From: Claveliimonas acetigenes
Lineage (GTDB): Bacteria > Bacillota > Clostridia > Lachnospirales > Lachnospiraceae
DNA: 64,000 nucleotides
Assembly (NCBI RefSeq): GCF_025567385.1
Contig: NZ_JAOQJU010000013.1
Span: 1-64,000 of the forward strand
Direction: 5' to 3'
Under the pieces are notes generated by a model that worked only from the letters and a program-made list of their open reading frames with translations, made no database searches and had not been told where the DNA came from. A program made the position numbers and the translations under genes. Shown one piece after another: positions 9,009-16,419 of the stretch; position 1 is the first letter of the stretch, and every line of letters begins with the position of its first letter.

Positions 9009-10514
9009 TTAGTTTACTTCATAATCTGCAATAAGTCCCGTCAGCTTCGCTATATCTGCCTCACTCAGATTCGCTTGCCGCTCAAAAGAAAATTCCTTTT
9101 CAAACTGTGCCGACGGAATGTTTAAAAATACATGAATCAGCTGTGACGCATCCAACTGAAGCTTAATCTCAATCTTGGTTCCCTTTTTCAATCCCTCCGG
9201 CAGCGCAAGATAAGTTGTGCTGATAATCGTAACATCAGTAAGCTCTACAAATTCACCCTCTGTCACCGACAGTTCAATTCCCTTCTGTCCGTCCACAGCC
9301 GTCCGGAATGTATTCGTAACGCTTGCCGGAATTGCAGAATTGCGGTGAATCTGAATGGAGTTAATCTTCTTGCTGGTCTTGGCATCCAGAGTGACAATTC
9401 CGATACTGTGAGAGCAGACATCCTGTATTGTCTTTTTCTTACTTCCGGATTTTTTCGTTGTAATCTCTCCGTAAAGAGCGGCGCCCAGGCCGACCACCTC
9501 ATCCGGGTTCACCTCCCTGGACGGTTCAAAACCTACCAGCTTCTCAAGCTTTTCTTTGATATAAGGGATACGGCTGGAGCCTCCCGCTAGAATCACTTTA
9601 TCAAGATCTGAAAAATCAAGTCCTGCATCTTTCATCGCTTTCTTTACCACGAATTCTGACCGCTGATACAGCTTACCGACAATCTTCTCCAGAAATTCTC
9701 TGGTAATCTCAACATTCTCCCGGACCTTGCCCGCGCGAACTGCAATATAAGCTTTCTGCTGATTGCTCAGTTGGATTTTCACCTTCTCAGCCCGCTCATA
9801 CAGCTCCTGATAGGCATCCAGATACTCTTCATCCTCCAGATCCACATCATATTTATCATCAATATATTCACACACATAATCTACAATATCCTGATCAAAG
9901 AATCTGCCGCCGACCTTAGAAAGTCCGCCCGTACTCTTCACAACGATATCTTCACCTTCAATATGTATAATCGTAACGTCAAAGGTGCCGCCGCCCAAAT
10001 CATATACCAACACATTCGCATTCTTAAGCTTTGTCTGATGTGCATAATAAAGAGCCGCAGCCGTAGGCTCATTGAGAATTCCCAGAAGATTCAGTCCCGC
10101 GATGGTTGCCGCATCTTCCGTCGCCTTTCGCTGGGCATCTGTAAAATACGCAGGAATGGTAACTACCACATCTTTGATAGGTTCCTCAGGGTTCAGATAG
10201 ATATTGGCATCACCGACAATCTTCTTTAAAATAAAACTGGAAATCACTTCCGGCGTATATTTCTCACCATATGTAGATTCAAAGACCTGCTTCTTCCCCA
10301 TATAATTTTTCACTGCCGAAACCACATTCTCCGGACAGATAATACTGTTATCCTTTGCCGCCTGGCCGACAACGACAGAATTTTTATTTTCAAAATACAC
10401 CACCGATGGCGTAACATTATTTCCTTCGGTATTAATAATCACCTTCGGTTCTCCATTTTCTGCAATGTAACTTCCCACAGAATATGTCGTCCCGAGATCT
10501 ATTCCCAAAAACAT
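9009..10514 (-). CDS. Hsp70 family chaperone lacking the lid domain
   Basis: This is an ATP-dependent chaperone of 501 residues against about 610 for DnaK. The nucleotide-binding domain is complete: phosphate-1 loop GIDLGTT at 4-10, phosphate-2 loop VYDLGGGTFDVT, the adenosine loop LAGGSSRIP, and the NEPTAAALYY segment. After a charged SGSKKK stretch in place of the usual linker, only a short beta-type substrate domain follows; the helical lid and the DnaK C-terminal tail are absent. It is therefore a specialised paralogue, not the housekeeping DnaK, and no grpE or dnaJ is nearby. I use the ATG at 10514, eight bases after AAGGAG; the GTG at 10523 would sit on the ribosome site. Confidence 0.9.
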   Translation of the reverse strand: MFLGIDLGTTYSVGSYIAENGEPKVIINTEGNNVTPSVVYFENKNSVVVGQAAKDNSIICPENVVSAVKNYMGKKQVFESTYGEKYTPEVISSFILKKIVGDANIYLNPEEPIKDVVVTIPAYFTDAQRKATEDAATIAGLNLLGILNEPTAAALYYAHQTKLKNANVLVYDLGGGTFDVTIIHIEGEDIVVKSTGGLSKVGGRFFDQDIVDYVCEYIDDKYDVDLEDEEYLDAYQELYERAEKVKIQLSNQQKAYIAVRAGKVRENVEITREFLEKIVGKLYQRSEFVVKKAMKDAGLDFSDLDKVILAGGSSRIPYIKEKLEKLVGFEPSREVNPDEVVGLGAALYGEITTKKSGSKKKTIQDVCSHSIGIVTLDAKTSKKINSIQIHRNSAIPASVTNTFRTAVDGQKGIELSVTEGEFVELTDVTIISTTYLALPEGLKKGTKIEIKLQLDASQLIHVFLNIPSAQFEKEFSFERQANLSEADIAKLTGLIADYEVN

Positions 10515-10563
10515 AGAATTCACTCCTTCGTCAATAACTTCAGTCCCTCAACCACTAATTTAT

Positions 10564-10592
10564 ATTATACTTTGCACGAAAAAAACTGTCAA
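10564..10592 (-). promoter_or_regulatory. Consensus sigma-A promoter for hsp70-AAA-acidic-sel1 unit
   Basis: Read on the minus strand, TTGACA (10592-10587) and TATAAT (10569-10564) are separated by exactly 17 bases, a perfect match to the vegetative consensus. It lies 50 bases before the Hsp70 start. No CIRCE-like repeat of the HrcA type is present, so heat-shock control by HrcA is not indicated. Confidence 0.85.
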
Positions 10593-10627
10593 TTTCTTTA
10601 ATTAATACAAAGAAAAAAGAATCCCGC

Positions 10628-11923
10628 CTACTCACGAAATTCTTTTTTTCTGATTTTTACCATCCCGGCTCCCATAAAAATGCTTGCTGCCGCTGCTCCC
10701 ACCGCCAAAAGCAGCTTCCTGCCTTGTCCTGAATATCCTTCGTCTTCCTCTGTAACCCTGAATAAAATGCTCTTCTCTGCCCGGTTTCCCGCCTTATCCT
10801 CCGCCAGCACAAATATCTCCCACTCTCCCGGCTCACTTATCTGATATTCCCACACATTCCGGCCGCCGTCAGCCTGCATCTCTTCTCCGTTAATCAAAAC
10901 CTGCTCCAGTTTGTCCGCCGGATTTCTGAGCTTCACCTGAACCACCGCAGACTCCTTATAGGCCGCCCCTTCTTCAATTCCCGAAACCAGAATTTCAGGC
11001 GGCGTACGGTCTATAATAAATTCCACATTCTCTTCTGTCTGATTCCCCGCCAGATCTTCTGCCGTAATCCGAAGCCTGTGCATCCCCTCTTCGGTCACTT
11101 TCTCCCCACAGCGATAGAGTTTATCATCAAGCTGCATTTCGCAGGTACAGCTTGTGGCATCTTTCATATACTGCCCCACCGGAGAGGAAAGACAGAATTG
11201 GCGCATGTATTTTCCATTCAGATCCTTAATTTTCATAATCACCGGAGCCGTCCTGTCAATAATTACCTGCGTATCCGCCCTGCTCTCCTGTCCTGCCCTA
11301 TCTACAGCATACATCTCTATGCGGTATACCCCTTCCTGTTCCAATGTTTTTACCTGGCTCTTTCTTCCGCCCGTTTCTTTCCAATCTTCGGCGGATAGAT
11401 AACTCTCGTTTCCCTCCACGTCCTTCCATAATATGGAAACCTCCCATGTATCCAGTTCACAATTATCTTCTGCCAGAAATGTAAGCTCCACTTTACCGGC
11501 CGAGGCCATACGATGATCCGCTCCCAGTATCTGCGTCCGGGGCGGTTCCTGATCCAGGCGGATTTCCAGCACCTGCTCCTCATAACGCTCTCCTTCCCTA
11601 TCCTCCATCCACACAGTCAATACATTCTTCTCTCCTTTAAACTCTTCATGAAGGCTAATCTTCTCCTGGTTTTTCAGTCTTCCTTCCACATAACCGCCAT
11701 TCCCGTTAGCAAGCCTGTATTCGGTATACACCCTGTCGTCCCGATTCTGTATAACCACTTCCGGCAAGGATGTATAATAATGATAATTCTTGTAAGAATC
11801 CGTACAATATAAAATATATTTTCCAAGCGGCGTCTCTTCAACGGCAAATAATTTCTGCTGCCGGTACAGTGCCAGAAGAACCAGCAATAACAGGAAAAGC
11901 CTCTTTTTTATCTCCCCACCCAT
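10628..11923 (-). CDS. Secreted Ig-like repeat protein with C-terminal membrane anchor
   Basis: This 431-residue protein starts with a signal peptide (KKRLFLLLLVLLALYRQQ). At least three bacterial Ig-like beta-sandwich repeats follow, recognisable by DRTAP/DRTPPE starts and A-DxAGN ends, and one membrane helix (KLLLAVGAAAASIFMGAGMV) with a positive tail closes it. The bulk should face outside the membrane. Its ATG overlaps the end of the pseudokinase gene by 16 bases, so the two are translationally coupled and probably work together, perhaps as partner ectodomains. Two cysteines (SCTCEM) and a further one may form disulfides. No enzymatic motif is visible. Confidence 0.75.
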   Translation of the reverse strand: MGGEIKKRLFLLLLVLLALYRQQKLFAVEETPLGKYILYCTDSYKNYHYYTSLPEVVIQNRDDRVYTEYRLANGNGGYVEGRLKNQEKISLHEEFKGEKNVLTVWMEDREGERYEEQVLEIRLDQEPPRTQILGADHRMASAGKVELTFLAEDNCELDTWEVSILWKDVEGNESYLSAEDWKETGGRKSQVKTLEQEGVYRIEMYAVDRAGQESRADTQVIIDRTAPVIMKIKDLNGKYMRQFCLSSPVGQYMKDATSCTCEMQLDDKLYRCGEKVTEEGMHRLRITAEDLAGNQTEENVEFIIDRTPPEILVSGIEEGAAYKESAVVQVKLRNPADKLEQVLINGEEMQADGGRNVWEYQISEPGEWEIFVLAEDKAGNRAEKSILFRVTEEDEGYSGQGRKLLLAVGAAAASIFMGAGMVKIRKKEFRE

Positions 11924-13395
11924 ACCTGTTCTCCTTCTATTCTTATCTCATATTCCTGCTGAAGCTTTTTAAATTCTTCACTTTCCGCCAGTTCCGGTAT
12001 CTCGTTCAGACATTTTTTAATCGTCTCTGCACAAATCTGGCGGTCAATGGAGCTTTCTGCACATTGCAGCCTGATAAGAAGATTCGCAAGTTCCGGCGTC
12101 CCCGTCTCTTCCAGTCCCGCTTTGCAGCTTGCAATCGCTTCATTTACTTTGTCCAGCTTGTCGTATAATACTGCAATTTTATGAAACAGCTTCACCCGTT
12201 CCTGCGGTTCTTCTTCCATCGCAAGCAGTTCACTGTACTGTTGTACGGCAGATTCCCATTCTGCTGTTTTATCATAAGCCGACGCCAGAGCCTTTTTTAA
12301 GTATTTTTCCTTCTCATGCCCTGTATCCGATGCCTTCCATTCTTCCATAGCGATACACTTCCCGGCAAGCCTTATCTTTGCATCTTCCGCATCCTCGTTA
12401 TCCAGAATCTCATATCCTTTCAATATACTCAGATAATAACGAATATCTCCTTCGGCCTTTTCCTCCGGCAGTTCTTCCTCTATCCGGGCAAGAAGCTGCT
12501 CCAATTCCCGGTCCGGCCTCCCGGTCTCCGGATTCAACAGAAATTCACACAGCAAGGCATAATCGGATGCCAATCCGCTTTCTTCCAGCCGCCCAAAAAT
12601 CTCCCTGCTTTTTTGGTAATCTTTCATCTCCCAAAAATAAAGAAGTCCCATATCAAAAATCATCGTCTCATAATTCTGCAAAAAATTCTCATCTTCCTTC
12701 TGAGTCTTGTTTTCCCGAACTTTTGTCTCTGCCGGATGTTCCCTGTATACTTCTTTCTTTTCTTTCAGAAAAAAGGCTGCTCCGGCAATTATGACTACCA
12801 GTGCCGCTATATACAGCAAATATCTCTTCTTTTCTTTTTTCTCTCTTTTTCCTGGAAAATGTTCTGATATTTCCCGAACTGTGTGATATCTCTTTTTAGA
12901 ATTCTTATTCAGACACCGCGAAATGAATTTCCGAAAGGATGCCGCTTCCCGCCCGGACAGCGGCGGCTCAGCTTCTGCCGTTGAAAGCATATATTGGAAC
13001 GTCCTGCCAAGACCATATATATCTTCCTCAACGCTTGCCTTCTGATAATATTGATTCTCCGGGGACAAAAAGTTTTCCCTTATTCCCCGTCTCTGCATCT
13101 TAAGAAGAAGCTCTTCCTGCCTTCTGCTTCCCAGATCCAGCAAATGTACTTTTCCCTCTTCATCGACGATCATACTGTACGGATTCACGTATTGATAACA
13201 GGGATTCCCTCTTACCTTGTGAAAACACGCCAGATTACCAATCATCTCCTGCATCCAGCGATATAACTGTTCCTTTGGAACGCAGGAATGATGCTTCAGC
13301 CACAGCAGCATCGGCTCTCCCCGAATATAATCCGTGCCGACATAGCATCTCTCTCCCCTTGTAACAAATTTTAACACCTCATATTCTTTGGACAA
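11908..13395 (-). CDS. Membrane pseudokinase with extracytoplasmic helical-repeat domain
   Basis: The first 170 residues show a Ser/Thr kinase-like fold. The catalytic-loop region reads CYQYVNPYSMIVDEEG where an active kinase has HRDxKxxN, followed by LLDLGS in place of DFG, a conserved DIYGLGRTFQYML helix-F segment, and the closing RCLNKNSKKRYHTVREI. The missing catalytic Asp and Asn argue for a pseudokinase that binds partners or ATP. A membrane helix (YLLYIAALVVIIAGAAFFL) divides it from about 280 residues of TPR-like helices. The layout copies PknB but with helical repeats outside. I choose the TTG at 13395 behind GAGGTGA; the alternative TTG at 13413 has no ribosome site. Confidence 0.75.
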   Translation of the reverse strand: MSKEYEVLKFVTRGERCYVGTDYIRGEPMLLWLKHHSCVPKEQLYRWMQEMIGNLACFHKVRGNPCYQYVNPYSMIVDEEGKVHLLDLGSRRQEELLLKMQRRGIRENFLSPENQYYQKASVEEDIYGLGRTFQYMLSTAEAEPPLSGREAASFRKFISRCLNKNSKKRYHTVREISEHFPGKREKKEKKRYLLYIAALVVIIAGAAFFLKEKKEVYREHPAETKVRENKTQKEDENFLQNYETMIFDMGLLYFWEMKDYQKSREIFGRLEESGLASDYALLCEFLLNPETGRPDRELEQLLARIEEELPEEKAEGDIRYYLSILKGYEILDNEDAEDAKIRLAGKCIAMEEWKASDTGHEKEKYLKKALASAYDKTAEWESAVQQYSELLAMEEEPQERVKLFHKIAVLYDKLDKVNEAIASCKAGLEETGTPELANLLIRLQCAESSIDRQICAETIKKCLNEIPELAESEEFKKLQQEYEIRIEGEQVWVGR

Positions 13396-13454
13396 AAAAT
13401 CACCTCGATTCAAAATTACATAACTTTTTCTTTATGTTAATCGAATCGAGGTGA
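13394..13454 (-). terminator. Hairpin with T tract after PFK whose 3' arm holds the next gene's ribosome site
   Basis: On the minus strand TCACCTCGATTC and GAATCGAGGTGA form a perfect 12-base stem around a 31-base loop, which has its own small stem (TTACATAA/TTATGT-type), and six T residues follow. This fits a terminator for the phosphofructokinase gene. The 3' arm also contains GAGGTGA, the only ribosome site for the pseudokinase TTG start, so the same hairpin would hide that site. Confidence 0.7.
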
Positions 13455-13484
13455 AAAATCAAGCTCTTTTTTGTTACAATTTTG

Positions 13485-14723
13485 TTACATATCGTAAGAT
13501 CTGAAAAGATGTCTCGGAATTCCGTCTACCATAACCGGTGATACGTCTCCCTGGATCAACGGTCTCACGTATGCAACAAATTCGTCTGTCACATAGGTAC
13601 CTTCTTCATTTACCCATTCTCTCGGAACGAGCTTCTCATCATTTGCAATCTTGTGAACATCCTTTACCTCTGTTCCGCACTGATATGGATCATCAGACAA
13701 TCTCTGAAGAACTACCATCTTACCAGAATCGCCTTCATCTGCTGCCTTCACAGCCGCGCCGCCTACCTGGTATGCTTCCAGAATATCTACACGGGATGCC
13801 GCATGAGATGCAGAACGCTGTAAAGTACTCAGCTCAATAGCACGGGTCTTACATCCAATCTCGCCTGCAATAAAGCTTGCCAGATAAGACGCTGTCCCGG
13901 ACAACTGCTTATGTCCGAATGCATCTACAAAATCCACACTGCTGCCAAGCTCACATACATAGTTGCCATCCCCGGTGCGGATACCTTCTGATACCGCAAC
14001 AACAACAGACGGCTTCTTCTCCAGAAGCTGCTTTACCTTATCGCTGAACTGATGCAGGTCAAACGTAATCTCCGGAAGATAAATCAAATCCGGTCCGTCA
14101 CAGTCCTCGCCCTGGGAAAGCGCAGCAGCGCCTGTCAGCCATCCTGCATTACGTCCCATAATTTCAACAATTGTTACCAGCCCCTTTGGATATTCCAGGC
14201 AGAAACCATCCCGGATAATCTCTTTCAGGGAAGTACCGATATATTTTGCCGCACTTCCATAACCCGGTGTATGGTCTGTCAGTGCAAGGTCATTATCAAT
14301 CGTCTTCGGGCATCCTACAAATCTTGTCGGATGTCCCGTAATAATCGCATAATCAGACAATTTCTTAATCGTATCCATGGAGTCGTTGCCGCCGATGTAA
14401 ATAAAAGCCTCTATGTCAAGCTTATCCAGAATCTTGAAAATCTTCTCATATACTGCCTTATCCTCATGGATCTCCGGCAGTTTATAACGGCAGGAACCAA
14501 GGAACGCCGCCGGTGTTCTCTTTAAAAGTTCCGCATCCAATTCTGTCTTAATATGTTCAGAAAGATCAATATATCTCTCCTGTAATAACCCCTGTACTCC
14601 GTGAAGCATACCATAGACTTTCTTCGCCCCACGATCCTTCGCTGTCCGGTAAACTCCTGCCAGGCTGGAATTAATCGCTGCTGTCGGTCCGCCGGACTGT
14701 CCTACAATAACATTTCCCTTCAT
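13485..14723 (-). CDS. pfp: Pyrophosphate-dependent 6-phosphofructokinase
   Basis: The enzyme converts fructose 6-phosphate and pyrophosphate reversibly to fructose 1,6-bisphosphate and phosphate in glycolysis. The 412-residue protein has the glycine loop VGQSGGPTAAINSSL near the N-terminus, the phosphoryl-donor loop GGNDS and the catalytic loop PKTIDND. The Asp in GGNDS and the Lys in PKTIDND are the pair that marks the PPi type; ATP enzymes carry Gly in both places. The MGRNAGW substrate segment is also present. The ATG at 14723 follows GGAGG by seven bases, so the upstream TTG at 14750 is unlikely. It has its own promoter, ends in a hairpin terminator, and lies 60 bases after glycerol kinase. 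Confidence 0.9.
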   Translation of the reverse strand: MKGNVIVGQSGGPTAAINSSLAGVYRTAKDRGAKKVYGMLHGVQGLLQERYIDLSEHIKTELDAELLKRTPAAFLGSCRYKLPEIHEDKAVYEKIFKILDKLDIEAFIYIGGNDSMDTIKKLSDYAIITGHPTRFVGCPKTIDNDLALTDHTPGYGSAAKYIGTSLKEIIRDGFCLEYPKGLVTIVEIMGRNAGWLTGAAALSQGEDCDGPDLIYLPEITFDLHQFSDKVKQLLEKKPSVVVAVSEGIRTGDGNYVCELGSSVDFVDAFGHKQLSGTASYLASFIAGEIGCKTRAIELSTLQRSASHAASRVDILEAYQVGGAAVKAADEGDSGKMVVLQRLSDDPYQCGTEVKDVHKIANDEKLVPREWVNEEGTYVTDEFVAYVRPLIQGDVSPVMVDGIPRHLFRSYDM

Positions 14724-14757
14724 TTCTCTAACCTCCGTATTTTCTGTCAATAGTATT

Positions 14758-14786
14758 ATTTTAGTACACTTTACAAAATATGTCTA
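14758..14786 (-). promoter_or_regulatory. Probable sigma-A promoter for the phosphofructokinase gene
   Basis: On the minus strand TAGACA (14786-14781) and TAAAAT (14763-14758) are 17 bases apart, starting 35 bases before the ATG. The -35 box overlaps the last codon region of glpK, so the gene may also be read from upstream. Confidence 0.5.
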
Positions 14787-16289
14787 TAATAAATTTTCGT
14801 CTTTTGCCCAGCCATAGGCGTATCTGACAGCTTTATTCCAGCCTTTTATTCTTCCTTCCCGCTCTTCTTCAGATATATCCGGCAGGAAGGTCCGGTCAAT
14901 CGCCCAATTTTTAATAACGTCTTCTTTGCTGCTCCAGTAACCTACCGCAAGCCCCGCAAGATAGGCGGCGCCCATGGCAGTCGTCTCCACACACTGCGGA
15001 CGGTTCACAGGCGCATCTATAATATCCGACTGCGTCTGCATCAGGAAATTATTGGCGCTGGCTCCGCCGTCTACCTTCAGCGCGCTTAATGTTATCCCCG
15101 AATCCGCTTCCATCGCTTTCAGCACGTCATTTACCTGATAAGCAAGCGATTCCAGCGTCGCACGAATAATATGGCACTTATTCACTCCCCGGGTCACACC
15201 CACGATTGTTCCCCGCGCATACGGATCCCAGTGGGGCGCTCCCAGCCCGGTAAATGCAGGAACCACATAACAGCCGTTGGTATCCTTTACCTTCTGCGCC
15301 ATATACTCAGAATCTGCCGCAGAATCAATCAGCCGCATCTCATCCCGCAGCCACTGGATGGCAGCCCCCGCAACAAAAATCGAGCCTTCCAGCGCATAAT
15401 TCACTTTACCATCCATCCCCCAGGCAATCGTTGTAACCAGTCCATTTTCAGAAAATACCGGCTTCTCGCCCGTATTCATTAGCAGGAAGCATCCGGTTCC
15501 ATACGTATTCTTCGCTTCTCCCGGCCGAAAACAGGTCTGTCCAAACAGCGCAGATTGCTGGTCTCCGGCGGCTCCGGCAATGGGAATCCTGCCGCCCAAA
15601 AAGGCAGCATCTGCCTCCCCGTATACACAGCTTGAAGGCATCGGCTTTGGCAGCATACACGCCGGAATCTCCAGCTCCTCCAGAATTTCCTGATCCCATT
15701 CCAGTGTATTGATATTAAAAAGCAGTGTTCTGGAAGCATTGGAATAATCTGTCACATGAACTCTTCCTTTCGTAAGTTTCCAAATCAGCCAGGTCTCCAC
15801 CGTACCAAAAAGGAGCTCCCCTTTTTCTGCCTTTTCTCTCGCTCCTTCCACGTGATCCAGAATCCACTTAATCTTCGTCCCGGAAAAATAAGCGTCAATC
15901 ATCAGTCCGGTTTTTTGGCGGAACTTTTCCGCCAGCCCTTTTTCCTTCAGCCTGTCACAATATTCCGCTGTTCTGCGGCATTGCCACACAATTGCATGAT
16001 AAACCGGCTCTCCCGTATTCTTATCCCACACGATTGCCGTCTCCCGCTGGTTCGTAATTCCGATTGCCGCAATATCTGAAGCCTCCGCTCCGATTTTCGT
16101 CATAGCTTCCACCGCCACTCCAAGCTGCGAAGACCAGATCTCATCCGCATCATGCTCCACCCAGCCCGGCTTCGGGAAATATTGGGTAAATTCCTTCTGT
16201 GCCACACTGCACATTTCCCCCTTCTCATTAAACAAAATGCACCGGTTACTCGTAGTGCCGGCATCCAGCGCCATCACGTATTTGGCCAT
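14784..16289 (-). CDS. glpK: Glycerol kinase
   Basis: This enzyme phosphorylates glycerol to sn-glycerol 3-phosphate with ATP in the cytoplasm. It is 501 residues, the normal family length. It has the N-terminal FGGY-kinase phosphate loop LDAGTTSNRCILF, the glycerol-binding GITNQRET and IVWQCRRT segments, and the C-terminal KVDGGASANNFLMQ signature. The ATG at 16289 follows GAGGTGG by eight bases; the ORF upstream of it has no conserved residues. Neither glpF nor glpO/glpA is beside it, so glycerol uptake and oxidation must be encoded elsewhere. It has a promoter directly upstream. Confidence 0.95.
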   Translation of the reverse strand: MAKYVMALDAGTTSNRCILFNEKGEMCSVAQKEFTQYFPKPGWVEHDADEIWSSQLGVAVEAMTKIGAEASDIAAIGITNQRETAIVWDKNTGEPVYHAIVWQCRRTAEYCDRLKEKGLAEKFRQKTGLMIDAYFSGTKIKWILDHVEGAREKAEKGELLFGTVETWLIWKLTKGRVHVTDYSNASRTLLFNINTLEWDQEILEELEIPACMLPKPMPSSCVYGEADAAFLGGRIPIAGAAGDQQSALFGQTCFRPGEAKNTYGTGCFLLMNTGEKPVFSENGLVTTIAWGMDGKVNYALEGSIFVAGAAIQWLRDEMRLIDSAADSEYMAQKVKDTNGCYVVPAFTGLGAPHWDPYARGTIVGVTRGVNKCHIIRATLESLAYQVNDVLKAMEADSGITLSALKVDGGASANNFLMQTQSDIIDAPVNRPQCVETTAMGAAYLAGLAVGYWSSKEDVIKNWAIDRTFLPDISEEEREGRIKGWNKAVRYAYGWAKDENLL

Positions 16290-16328
16290 CTCATTTCCAC
16301 CTCTCTTTTCCATATCTTACTTTCATCT

Positions 16329-16357
16329 ATTATACGGTTTTTTCTTCCACGGCTCAA
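16329..16357 (-). promoter_or_regulatory. Sigma-A promoter for glpK
   Basis: On the minus strand TTGAGC (16357-16352) and TATAAT (16334-16329) are separated by 17 bases, with the -10 box 40 bases before the ATG. It lies directly after the terminator of the gene upstream. Confidence 0.65.
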
Positions 16358-16361
16358 GACC

Positions 16362-16387
16362 AAAAAACGGGCTGCGCAAAGCAGCCC
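16362..16387 (-). terminator. Rho-independent terminator of the beta-propeller gene
   Basis: On the minus strand GGGCTGC pairs with GCAGCCC around a short TTTGC-type loop, followed by GTTTTTT. It sits about 30 bases after the stop of the 16420-18459 gene. Confidence 0.85.
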
Positions 16388-16419
16388 ATTTAAAAATCCC
16401 GGTTCAATGATACAAATAT

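Noticed and set aside
10524..10627. CIRCE-type heat-shock operator before Hsp70
   Set aside because: The characteristic nine-base inverted repeat with nine-base spacer is not present; only a consensus promoter is seen.
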